A stretch of DNA of 5,112 nt from Treponema sp. (lineage in GTDB: Bacteria; Spirochaetota; Spirochaetia; Treponematales; Breznakiellaceae), in the NCBI GenBank assembly GCA_031268245.1, contig JAIRXN010000230.1, positions 1 to 5,112 on the forward strand. Direction: 5' to 3'. Numbering within the stretch: position 1 is the first letter of the stretch; the number at the start of each line of letters is the position of its first letter. This document shows, in pieces, positions 1 to 5,112 of the stretch. A program made the position numbers and the translations under genes. The notes beneath the pieces were generated by a model that worked only from the letters and a program-made list of their open reading frames with translations, was not told the DNA's origin and ran no database searches.

Positions 1-630
1 CCGGATGGCGCCTGGGCGCAGACGGAAAAGAGGCCGGGTGAGGATCTGTCCCTTGATCTCTCTGAAACCTGGTCTGCGCCGGTAATCGCCTGGCCATATA
101 TACCGGGGACTCCCCTGCAGAGGGGAAGTCTGAAGCCCGCGGGCGCCATTCATCCCTATGATGTTCAGGGAGGGCGCCTGCACCTGAGCTGGCAGGGCGG
201 GGTAGAGGCTCTCTTATACCGGGACATGTCCCGTCAGGAACGGGGCGGCACATACCGGGGCCCGCAATATTTTGACTGGCCGCGTTTCCGCAGCCTTTTT
301 GCCGAACCGGATACCGAAGAAGATCGTAAGGATACGCTTCTTGATCAGGAGATCCGCTCGGATCCGTGGGACGCCGACTGGAAAAGCGCCGCGGAAAAGA
401 TAGTCAAATCCGGCTTCGACAGGCGGCGGATCAAGCTGAAAGAGAAAAAAGAAATTGCCGTTCCGGCTCCCATAGGCCCCTGGTTTTCCGTTTCCCCTTT
501 TGCGCCCGAACTGGCCTTTGGCAAGGGTGATGTTCCGGTTTTCCCGCTTGGCAAGGAGACTGATATATGGTTTTCCACGGAGGGCGTTCTCAAGGCCGAT
601 GAGGAAAGCTGGATATTCCTGCCCTGGTAA
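1..630 (+). CDS. Unrecognised protein, 3' portion (5' end outside window)
   Basis: The reading frame is open from the first base to TAA at 628-630, giving 209 visible residues. An ATG at 226 exists, but the open frame extends upstream of it with similar composition, so the gene very likely starts outside the window. I do not recognise a family. The visible part is rich in Trp, Pro and charged residues and has no obvious membrane segment. A Lys/Arg/Glu-rich stretch lies around residues 134-150, and the C-terminus is hydrophobic and aromatic (WIFLPW). Residues 64-75 contain WQG followed by ALLYRD, a motif that recurs in the downstream lipoprotein, so the two may be related secreted or envelope proteins. 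The next gene begins 36 nt later in the same frame with no clear terminator between, so co-transcription is plausible. The function is unknown. That the frame is coding is fairly sure; any role is not. Confidence 0.75.
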   Translation, partial: PDGAWAQTEKRPGEDLSLDLSETWSAPVIAWPYIPGTPLQRGSLKPAGAIHPYDVQGGRLHLSWQGGVEALLYRDMSRQERGGTYRGPQYFDWPRFRSLFAEPDTEEDRKDTLLDQEIRSDPWDADWKSAAEKIVKSGFDRRRIKLKEKKEIAVPAPIGPWFSVSPFAPELAFGKGDVPVFPLGKETDIWFSTEGVLKADEESWIFLPW

Positions 631-666
631 ACTGGATCTTCGCTGCGCTTTTCCGATAATAGAAGT

Positions 667-1599
667 ATGCCGCATCTCTTTGCCTTTGTATTCTGTGTTC
701 TCTTCCTCGGCTGTTCCGGCGGGAAAAACGGCGAGATGCCTCCCGAAGATTCAGGCGCTTTGTACCGGGACACCCTTCATCCTGATTATATTATCGAGGC
801 CGGAAAGTATCCTCTCTGGTTTGAATTTTCCGCCGAAGGGATTAGGGCCATTTCTTCACCCGGAGAGGCTTCCCTGACGCCTTTTAAGCCCTGGCCTCTG
901 GCCCGCCATGTCCGGGGTGTCTTGAAACACGGCGGGGAACTGACGATGGTTATTAACCGGGAAGGGTTTATTGTTGTTTCTCCGGCGCTGAGTCTGCTTC
1001 CGGAACTCTTGCAGACGGCGGGCCCTCTGTCTAAACCCGGGGAGGCCCTTGCACTCTACCTCTGCACGGATCCCGCGTTCTGGGGCTCCTACACGACAGC
1101 GGCGGCCTTTATGTATCAGGGAAGTCCCGCGGCCCTGCTCTACCGGGATGATTTTTTTGCCGAAAACACCGTTCCCGCCCCCCGGCCGCGTGTATGGACG
1201 CCGGATATTGTTTCTCACCGTCCCATCCCTCTGGCTGTCCCCGCGCTGGATGCCCTGTCTCCTTCCGAAGGCTGGGACATTGACGCCATGAGCCGGGGGG
1301 ACGACGGTTACTGGTACTTCAGGGCGGTGAGGAAACCCGCGCTCCGGCCTCCGATTCAGTTTTACAGATCGAAAGATCTGGAGGCCGAAGCAGAGGCTTC
1401 TTCCCAGGCTGAGTTCCGGAATTCCTTTGCGCATGAAGATGAAAACGGCGCCCCTGATCCCGGTTTGCCGCCTCTTCCCGCCGGTTTTGTCTATACGGCA
1501 AAAGGCTCGAGCGGAGGAGTGGTGGCGGCGGCCTGGGAAGAACAGGAAGGTTTCAACATCGGAGCCGCCGGCCTGATGCTGGTACTGCCTGAACGGTGA
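667..1599 (+). CDS. Predicted lipoprotein of unknown function
   Basis: The gene encodes 310 residues. The N-terminus is a short hydrophobic segment (residues 3-15) ending in LFLGC, a relaxed lipobox of the kind accepted in spirochaetes, with Cys16 as the likely lipidated residue. It is followed by a Gly/Ser/Lys/Asn linker typical of a mature lipoprotein. The n-region (MPH) lacks Lys or Arg, which is odd. No better canonical start exists between the upstream stop at 630 and 667, and the Shine-Dalgarno match (AGAAG, 661-665) is weak and too close. The rest is an all-beta-looking, aromatic-rich sequence. The motif ALYRD occurs at residues 31-35, ALLYRD at 156-161 and a looser FYRSKDL further on, which could be blades of a propeller-like fold; that is inference. 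An acidic low-complexity stretch (EAEAEAS) sits around residue 240. It is probably anchored in an envelope membrane. It is not related by function to histidine synthesis as far as the sequence shows. Confidence 0.7.
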   Translation: MPHLFAFVFCVLFLGCSGGKNGEMPPEDSGALYRDTLHPDYIIEAGKYPLWFEFSAEGIRAISSPGEASLTPFKPWPLARHVRGVLKHGGELTMVINREGFIVVSPALSLLPELLQTAGPLSKPGEALALYLCTDPAFWGSYTTAAAFMYQGSPAALLYRDDFFAENTVPAPRPRVWTPDIVSHRPIPLAVPALDALSPSEGWDIDAMSRGDDGYWYFRAVRKPALRPPIQFYRSKDLEAEAEASSQAEFRNSFAHEDENGAPDPGLPPLPAGFVYTAKGSSGGVVAAAWEEQEGFNIGAAGLMLVLPER

Positions 1600-1600
1600 C

Positions 1601-1606
1601 TTGACT
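1601..1606 (+). promoter_or_regulatory. Possible -35 element (TTGACT) upstream of his leader
   Basis: TTGACT matches the sigma-70 -35 consensus at five of six positions and lies just after the stop codon of the preceding gene. At 16-18 nt spacing there is no good -10 hexamer (1624-1630 reads CTGGATC), so this is only a candidate. If it were used with normal geometry, transcription would begin close to the leader peptide start codon at 1636. The his promoter could instead lie inside the upstream gene. Confidence 0.2.
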
Positions 1607-1635
1607 TTTTTTTGGATACATGGCTGGATCAAGGT

Positions 1636-1704
1636 ATGAAAGAAATCCGGCATTATCATCACCATCATTCTTACTCACTCCTGCCGGAAACAGGCGTCGT
1701 TTAG
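1636..1704 (+). CDS. hisL: his operon leader peptide, 22 aa
   Basis: ATG at 1636 opens a 22-codon frame ending in TAG at 1702-1704. It begins MKEIRHYHHHHSYSLL, with five His codons in the six codons 1651-1668. Such a run, placed between the upstream gene and hisG and followed by competing hairpins, is the hallmark of the his leader peptide known from enterobacteria (16 aa with seven consecutive His in E. coli). The peptide has no function after synthesis; its translation senses charged tRNA-His. A ribosome stalled at any of these His codons should end at about 1672-1678, just short of the antiterminator strand at 1681-1689. A ribosome at the stop codon covers that strand. The start is the least sure part: AAGG at 1631-1634 is only 1 nt from the ATG, and GGAT at 1626-1629 is a poor match. 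A TTG at 1612 in frame would add eight codons. Confidence 0.85.
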   Translation: MKEIRHYHHHHSYSLLPETGVV

Positions 1705-1766
1705 ACGTAATACACGGAATATATACCGTGGGCTTCCGGCAGACCGGGAGTTCACGGTTTTTTTTT
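1646..1766 (+). promoter_or_regulatory. Histidine attenuator (competing 1:2, 2:3 and 3:4 RNA pairings)
   Basis: Three exclusive structures can be read by eye. Segment 1 (1646-1652, TCCGGCA) pairs with 1682-1688 (TGCCGGA) over 7 bp. Segment 2 (1681-1689, CTGCCGGAA) pairs with segment 3 (1734-1742, TTCCGGCAG) over 9 perfect bp. A helper stem inside this antiterminator joins CACGG (1713-1717) to CCGTG (1726-1730), and a small hairpin (CGTC 1695-1698 with GACG 1704-1707) surrounds the leader stop codon. Segment 3 with segment 4 makes the terminator (1726-1757). Inferred logic: with scarce charged tRNA-His the ribosome stalls in segment 1, 2:3 forms and his genes are transcribed. With ample His the ribosome covers segment 2 and the terminator forms. 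Without leader translation, 1:2 forms and termination also follows. The pairing is seen in the sequence; regulation in vivo is inferred. Confidence 0.85.
1726..1766 (+). terminator. Attenuator intrinsic (Rho-independent) terminator
   Basis: The arms 1726-1739 and 1744-1757 form a 14-bp stem with three G-U pairs and no mismatch, closed by a CAGA loop (1740-1743). A1725 can also pair with T1758. A run of nine T (1758-1766) follows directly. This is a strong intrinsic terminator located between the leader peptide and hisG. Its 5' arm is fully sequestered in the alternative antiterminator structure, which makes it conditional rather than constitutive. Confidence 0.9.
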
Positions 1767-1770
1767 GGAG
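1767..1770 (+). promoter_or_regulatory. hisG Shine-Dalgarno site (GGAG)
   Basis: GGAG lies 5 nt before ATG 1776 and fixes the hisG start there. The earlier in-frame ATG at 1620 would give a 52-residue extension translated through the terminator and leader region, without similarity to HisG. The site directly follows the T-run of the attenuator, so the terminator stem ends only 9 nt before it. Confidence 0.85.
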
Positions 1771-1775
1771 TTTTT

Positions 1776-2642
1776 ATGGAAAAATTACGGATCCTGATCC
1801 CCAAGGGAAGGATTTTCGACAAGGTAGCCCGGCTCTTTGACGATGCGGGATTCCCCATCTCCCTGGCGGATCGAACCTACAGGCCGGTGATTGGGGCGGG
1901 GACGCAGGCGGACTGGCTGGATGCCAAGATTATGAAGCCCCAGAATGTCGGCGAGCTCCTGGAACTGGGGAGCCACGATGCGGGGTTTACCGGCATCGAC
2001 TGGATCAGGGAAAGCGGCGCCGATGTGGAGGAAATTCTCGATCTGGGCTTTGACAGGGTTAGGATCGTTGCCGCGGTTCCCGCCTCTACCGATGAAAAGA
2101 CGCTGCGTTCAAAAAAACTGGTGGCCGCCACAGAATATGTGAGGCTTGCCGGGGAATGGCTTAAAGATTCAGGCTACGAGTACCGTATTCTTAGAACCTT
2201 TGGCGCAACGGAAGTTTTTCCGCCCGATGACGCCGACATGATCATCGACAATACTTCTTCCGGTCAGACCCTGAAGGACAACGGATTAAGAATCGTAGCG
2301 ACACTGCTTGAGTCTTCGACTCGTTTTGTGGCTTCCAGGGCGGCAATGCAAAACCCGGAGAAACGGAAGGTCATTGAGGAACTGGCAATGCTTTTCCATG
2401 CGGTTCTGAACGGCCGTGAAAGGGTGATGCTGGAAATGAATGTATCCGAAGATAAATTCGGGGAACTGGTGAGCGGTCTTCCCGCCATGCGGAGTCCTAC
2501 GGTTGCTCCCCTCTGCGGCAATGACGGATACGCGGTGAAGATTGCGGTCAGGAAGGACGAGGTTCCCGGTATTATTCCCGGACTCAAACGGCTGGGCGCC
2601 ACGGATATTGTTGAGTACGATCTGCGGAAGGTAGTGCCATAA
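1776..2642 (+). CDS. hisG: ATP phosphoribosyltransferase, long form
   Basis: HisG catalyses the first, committed step of histidine synthesis: ATP plus PRPP gives N1-(5-phosphoribosyl)-ATP and pyrophosphate, in the cytoplasm. The protein is 288 residues, the size of the long form. The N-terminus (MEKLRILIPKGR) is typical. The PRPP-binding region lies at residues 143-166, with GATEVFPP, then ADMIIDNTSSGQTL, matching the family pattern of acidic residues followed by SGxTL. Residues about 215-288 form the C-terminal ACT-like regulatory domain, recognisable by MRSPTVAPL (238-246) and the ending GATDIVEYDLRKVVP. Long-form enzymes are usually hexamers inhibited by histidine and need no HisZ partner. 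No hisZ is seen here. The start at 1776 is supported by GGAG at 1767 and by the family N-terminus. It is the first structural gene after the attenuator, so it would be under its control. Confidence 0.95.
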   Translation: MEKLRILIPKGRIFDKVARLFDDAGFPISLADRTYRPVIGAGTQADWLDAKIMKPQNVGELLELGSHDAGFTGIDWIRESGADVEEILDLGFDRVRIVAAVPASTDEKTLRSKKLVAATEYVRLAGEWLKDSGYEYRILRTFGATEVFPPDDADMIIDNTSSGQTLKDNGLRIVATLLESSTRFVASRAAMQNPEKRKVIEELAMLFHAVLNGRERVMLEMNVSEDKFGELVSGLPAMRSPTVAPLCGNDGYAVKIAVRKDEVPGIIPGLKRLGATDIVEYDLRKVVP

Positions 2643-2651
2643 AATTGAAGA

Positions 2652-2700
2652 GCTTCTGCATCGGACCGCAGGTTTGCACTAACCGGGTTTTGCAGGAAGC
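2652..2700 (+). repeat. Inverted repeat in the hisG-hisB gap
   Basis: GCTTCTGCA (2652-2660) can pair with TGCAGGAAGC (2691-2700) as a 9-bp stem with one bulged G (2695). Inside, GGTT (2671-2674) can pair with AACC (2681-2684). There is no T-run after it, so it is not an intrinsic terminator. It ends 3 nt before the hisB Shine-Dalgarno site and could affect mRNA stability or hisB initiation. This is inference; it may be chance. Confidence 0.35.
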
Positions 2701-2714
2701 GTGAGGAGCTTGAA

Positions 2715-3341
2715 ATGAAGACAGAAAGCGGTTTCTGCAGAAGCGCTGAAATCAGGCGGACTACAAAGGAAACCGACATTACGGTAAAACTGAATCTTGA
2801 CGGAACAGGGGAAGCGCATCTTGAGTACCCTGTAGGATTCATGTTCCACATGCTGAATACTTTTGCAAAGCACGGTCTTTTTGATCTTGAGATAAAGGCC
2901 GCGGGGGATCTCTGGGTGGATCAGCATCACCTTGTGGAGGATACGGGAATTGTTTTGGGCCAGTGTTTTAACAAGGCCCTGGGAGACAGGCGCGGGATAC
3001 GGAGAAACGGATCATGTCTTTTTCCCATGGACGAAACCCTGGCGCGCGCCGCTGTTGATATTTCCGGGAGGGCCTGTCTTGTCTTTGACGCGGGGCTTTC
3101 CGGCATTCCCCTGGTCTCCACAGACCGATCCTCATTCCAGACCGATACGGTGGAGGATTTCTGGCAGGGTTTTGTGCTTGCATCCGCAGTAACCCTGCAC
3201 CTTGATATAGTGCGCGGCAGAAGCGATCATCATAAGATAGAAGCCCTCTTCAAGGCTGCAGGCAGGGCTCTGCGGGAAGCCTGTGAAATTGACGCGCGGG
3301 CCGCAGGAGATATTCCTTCTACAAAGGGAGTGATTGTGTGA
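2715..3341 (+). CDS. hisB: Imidazoleglycerol-phosphate dehydratase
   Basis: HisB (EC 4.2.1.19) is a Mn-dependent enzyme that dehydrates imidazole glycerol phosphate to imidazole acetol phosphate. At 208 residues it is the single-function form, without the N-terminal histidinol phosphatase of enterobacteria. Visible family features are RRTTKET (14-20), HML with His45, the first HHxxE motif (His71, His72, Glu75), PMDETLA and VDISGRA (104-120), LHLDIVRG with His162, the second HHxxE (His172, His173, Glu176) and the terminal IPSTKGV. The usual FDHML reads MFHML (Phe44 in place of Asp) and the usual DDHH reads DQHH (Gln70), both next to metal-binding His residues. The metal ligands themselves are kept, so activity is likely. 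ATG 2715 is preceded by AGGAG at 2704-2708 with 6-nt spacing. The 3' end overlaps hisH by 4 nt. Confidence 0.93.
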   Translation: MKTESGFCRSAEIRRTTKETDITVKLNLDGTGEAHLEYPVGFMFHMLNTFAKHGLFDLEIKAAGDLWVDQHHLVEDTGIVLGQCFNKALGDRRGIRRNGSCLFPMDETLARAAVDISGRACLVFDAGLSGIPLVSTDRSSFQTDTVEDFWQGFVLASAVTLHLDIVRGRSDHHKIEALFKAAGRALREACEIDARAAGDIPSTKGVIV

Positions 3342-3979
3342 GGAACCTTATCGGGGTGATCGATTACGGTGCGGGAAACCTGGGATCGGTGATGAATGCG
3401 TTGAAACGGCTTTCCCTGGAAGCCCGTTTTGTTAAAGGCCCGGAAGAACTTTTGCCGGGCGGAGGCTTTGAACGCATAATCTTTCCGGGAGACGGGCACT
3501 TTGCAACAGCAATGCTGTCGCTGGAACGTTCAGGTTATGCGGAGGCGATCCGTTCATGGATTTACGCGGACAGGCCCTTTCTGGGGATCTGTATCGGGCT
3601 TCAGCTTCTCCTTGATTCTTCCGAAGAGGCTCCTCCGGCGGAGGGCAGGGAAATCCGGGGCTTGAACATTGTGAAGGGCAGGGTACGGCGTTTTCCCGGC
3701 CGCAAGGTGCCCCAGATCGGCTGGAACGAAACCGCCGCTCTTCCTTCTTCAAAACTTTTCAGGGGCCTTAAAAGTAATAGTTTCTTTTACTACATCCATT
3801 CCTTTTACGCCGATCCTGAAGACAGGACAGTTGTAAGCGGAGAGGCGGAATACTATCTCCGCTATTGCGCCGCACTGGAAAGGGGCGCGCTCGCCGCTGT
3901 TCAGTTTCATCCTGAAAAATCCGGGGCCGCGGGTTTAAGGCTTCTTGCAAACTGGGCGGAGGCTCAGGATGCAGGCTAA
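3338..3979 (+). CDS. hisH: Imidazole glycerol phosphate synthase, glutaminase subunit
   Basis: HisH hydrolyses glutamine and passes the ammonia through the barrel of its partner HisF to make imidazole glycerol phosphate and AICAR from PRFAR. The 213 residues show a class I glutamine amidotransferase: VIDYGAGNLGS (7-17), the nucleophile in PFLGICIGLQLL (Cys85), VPQIGWN (124-130), FYYIHSFY (150-157) and the His/Glu of the triad in QFHPEKSG (His191, Glu193). The oxyanion-strand loop, usually PGVG, reads PGDG (50-53). The start is GTG at 3338, which shares GTGA with the hisB stop (4-nt overlap). A good Shine-Dalgarno sequence (GGGAG, 3326-3330) lies 7 nt upstream, and the family N-terminus fits. 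Overlap implies coupling with hisB and hisF, as expected for subunits made in equal amounts. Confidence 0.93.
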   Translation: MRNLIGVIDYGAGNLGSVMNALKRLSLEARFVKGPEELLPGGGFERIIFPGDGHFATAMLSLERSGYAEAIRSWIYADRPFLGICIGLQLLLDSSEEAPPAEGREIRGLNIVKGRVRRFPGRKVPQIGWNETAALPSSKLFRGLKSNSFFYYIHSFYADPEDRTVVSGEAEYYLRYCAALERGALAAVQFHPEKSGAAGLRLLANWAEAQDAG

Positions 3980-4763
3980 ACGTATCATCCCCTGTCTTGA
4001 TGTGGACGAGGGCAGGGTTGTTAAAGGCGTCAGGTTCAAGGGGATACAGGATGCGGGAGACCCGGCGGAACTGGCCCGGCGCTACAACGAAGAGGGCGCC
4101 GACGAACTCACCTTTCTCGACATCGGGGCTTCCTATAAAAGCCGGGCCACGCTTCTTGATGTGGTAAGGCAGGTAGCCGCCGAAGTTTTTATCCCCCTCT
4201 GCGCGGGGGGCGGCATACGTTCCGCGGAGGATATGCGGGAAGCGATGAATGCCGGGGCCGACAAGGTTTCTGTCTGTAGTTCCGCCCTTGCCCGTCCCGA
4301 ATTGCTGGGCGAAATGGCCAGGGCCTACGGGAGTCAGTGTGTGGTACTTTCCATAGATGCCAAACGGGCAGGAAGAGACGCCGAAGGCCGTGTCCTCTGG
4401 CATGCCTTTTCCCACGGCGGCAGAATTGATACAGGCAGGGATGCCGTGGCATGGGCCGTAGAAGCCGTGGAACGGGGAGCCGGTGAAATCCTTCTCAACA
4501 GTATTGATGCCGACGGTACCGGCGGGGGTTACGATCTTGAACTTACCAGGAATATTCTTGAAGCCGTTCCGGTTCCGGTTATTGCCAGCGGAGGAGCCGG
4601 GAATCTCGATCAGATTGCAGATGTACTGCTGCATACAGGGGATGACGGCGGCGGCGCGGGCGCCGATGCGGCCCTGGTAGCGTCTCTGCTGCATTTTGAA
4701 AAGACTACTGTTACGGAGATAAAGAAATATGCCGAATCAAAGGGGGTCTGCATCAGATGGTAA
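3969..4763 (+). CDS. hisF: Imidazole glycerol phosphate synthase, cyclase subunit
   Basis: HisF is the (beta/alpha)8-barrel cyclase that uses ammonia from HisH to turn PRFAR into imidazole glycerol phosphate and AICAR. Of 264 residues, the catalytic acids are at the family positions: Asp11 in PCLDVDEGRVVKG and Asp130 in LSIDAKR. Phosphate-binding and barrel motifs follow: AGGGIRS (79-85), SHGGRIDTGRDAVAWA (148-163), NSIDADGT (177-184) and IASGGAG (205-211). Compared with the usual ~253 residues, extra residues appear around 222-230 (HTGDDGGGA) before GADAALVAS. ATG 3969 is chosen because GGAGG (3958-3962) is 6 nt upstream and MQAKRIIPCLDV fits the family. An upstream TTG at 3945 would only add non-conserved residues. 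It overlaps hisH by 11 nt and hisA by 7 nt. Confidence 0.95.
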   Translation: MQAKRIIPCLDVDEGRVVKGVRFKGIQDAGDPAELARRYNEEGADELTFLDIGASYKSRATLLDVVRQVAAEVFIPLCAGGGIRSAEDMREAMNAGADKVSVCSSALARPELLGEMARAYGSQCVVLSIDAKRAGRDAEGRVLWHAFSHGGRIDTGRDAVAWAVEAVERGAGEILLNSIDADGTGGGYDLELTRNILEAVPVPVIASGGAGNLDQIADVLLHTGDDGGGAGADAALVASLLHFEKTTVTEIKKYAESKGVCIRW

Positions 4764-5112
4764 TTGCGTCAATCGATATACAGGACGGTAAGGTTGTCCA
4801 GCTTAAACATGGTGAGGAACTTGTGCTCCAGCGGGACAATGCCGGAGAGCTGGCGGAAGATTTTAACCGCTACGGCGAAGTTGCGGTCATAGATCTTGAT
4901 GCCGCCATGGGGAAGGTCTCAAACCTGGGTATGATAAAACCCCTGCTCCGCAAGGCGGAATGCAGGGTGGGCGGCGGCATTAAAACCGCCGCACAGGCGC
5001 AGGAACTGGTAAGCCTGGGTGCAAAGAAAATTATCATCGGCTCGAAGGCATTGAAAAATCCGGAAGGCGGTTTCGGCATAAACAGGACATTTCTTTCCGA
5101 ATTGGCAAAGTC
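4757..5112 (+). CDS. hisA: HisA-type ProFAR isomerase, divergent, 3' end cut by window
   Basis: HisA converts ProFAR to PRFAR by an Amadori rearrangement; it shares the half-barrel duplication with HisF. The first 118 residues are visible and the frame is still open at the window edge. Features are IASIDIQDGKVVQL at the N-terminus with Asp7 at the catalytic-base position, VIDLDAAMG (44-52), RVGGGIK (phosphate-binding, 70-76) and KKIIIGSKAL. The sequence departs from the common HisA: the start is ASID rather than PAID, and the HxVDLDGA motif reads VAVIDLDAA. This suggests a divergent subgroup, sometimes found in anaerobes. The context right after hisF, with a 7-nt overlap, strongly supports hisA. 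AGGGGG (4741-4746) is 10 nt before ATG 4757. Whether the missing part is a plain HisA or fused to another his domain cannot be seen. Confidence 0.85.
   Translation, partial: MVIASIDIQDGKVVQLKHGEELVLQRDNAGELAEDFNRYGEVAVIDLDAAMGKVSNLGMIKPLLRKAECRVGGGIKTAAQAQELVSLGAKKIIIGSKALKNPEGGFGINRTFLSELAK

Noticed and set aside
1365..1400. Two small perfect hairpins: CAGATC-GAAA-GATCTG (1365-1380) and GAAGC-AGAG-GCTTC (1387-1400)
   Set aside because: They lie within the lipoprotein coding region, in a low-complexity acidic stretch, with no T-run or other signal nearby; probably chance.
1571..1613. Terminator for the lipoprotein gene using the eight T at 1606-1613
   Set aside because: The only nearby stem (CCGGC with GCTGG, around 1569-1583) is short and ends over 20 nt before the T-run.
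856..1668. Minus-strand open frame opposite the lipoprotein gene
   Set aside because: Its basic, low-quality composition is that of an antisense shadow. The + strand frame has a signal peptide and reads as a normal protein.
1651..1668. His-rich stretch as a metal-binding peptide or His-tag artefact
   Set aside because: The position directly before hisG and the matched competing stems explain it better as a regulatory leader; there is no vector-like sequence around it.
1620..1775. N-terminal extension of hisG from ATG 1620
   Set aside because: It would read through the leader and terminator stems in another frame than the His-rich peptide, has no HisG similarity, and a good GGAG precedes ATG 1776, where the family N-terminus begins.
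3768..4694. Long minus-strand open frame opposite hisH/hisF
   Set aside because: It has no recognisable motifs and lies opposite two clearly conserved genes; it is a by-product of their codon use.

Overview
The window carries the 5' part of a histidine biosynthesis operon preceded by two genes for unrecognised, probably exported proteins. All genes are on the + strand. The genes read as hisG (long form), hisB (single-function dehydratase), hisH, hisF and a divergent hisA cut off by the window end. The divergent HisA, the spirochaete-like lipobox of the upstream lipoprotein and the base composition suggest a spirochaete, perhaps a Treponema of the moderately GC-rich termite-gut type. This is inference from general resemblance, not from a database match.

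Layout. 1-630 is the 3' end of an unrecognised gene whose start lies outside the window. 667-1599 is a predicted lipoprotein of unknown function. Both proteins contain a recurring (A)LLYRD motif and may be relatives. 1600-1775 is a short regulatory region. From 1776 the his genes run with tight spacing: a 72-nt gap between hisG and hisB, then overlaps of 4 nt (hisB/hisH), 11 nt (hisH/hisF) and 7 nt (hisF/hisA), as expected for a co-transcribed, translationally coupled operon.

The most interesting part is 1636-1766. It holds a 22-codon reading frame with five His codons in a six-codon stretch (HYHHHH), followed by three mutually exclusive RNA pairings. These are a 1:2 hairpin (1646-1652 with 1682-1688), an antiterminator (1681-1689 with 1734-1742, helped by 1713-1717 with 1726-1730) and a strong intrinsic terminator (1726-1739 with 1744-1757, then nine T). 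This is the full logic of a ribosome-mediated his attenuator of the enterobacterial type. A ribosome stalled on the His codons ends just before 1681 and frees the antiterminator strand. A ribosome that reaches the stop codon at 1702 covers that strand, and the terminator forms 10 nt before the hisG Shine-Dalgarno sequence.

Pathway. HisG starts the pathway from ATP and PRPP. HisA isomerises ProFAR to PRFAR. HisH supplies ammonia to HisF, which makes imidazole glycerol phosphate and AICAR. HisB dehydrates imidazole glycerol phosphate. hisC, hisD, hisI and hisE are not in the window and may lie downstream or elsewhere.
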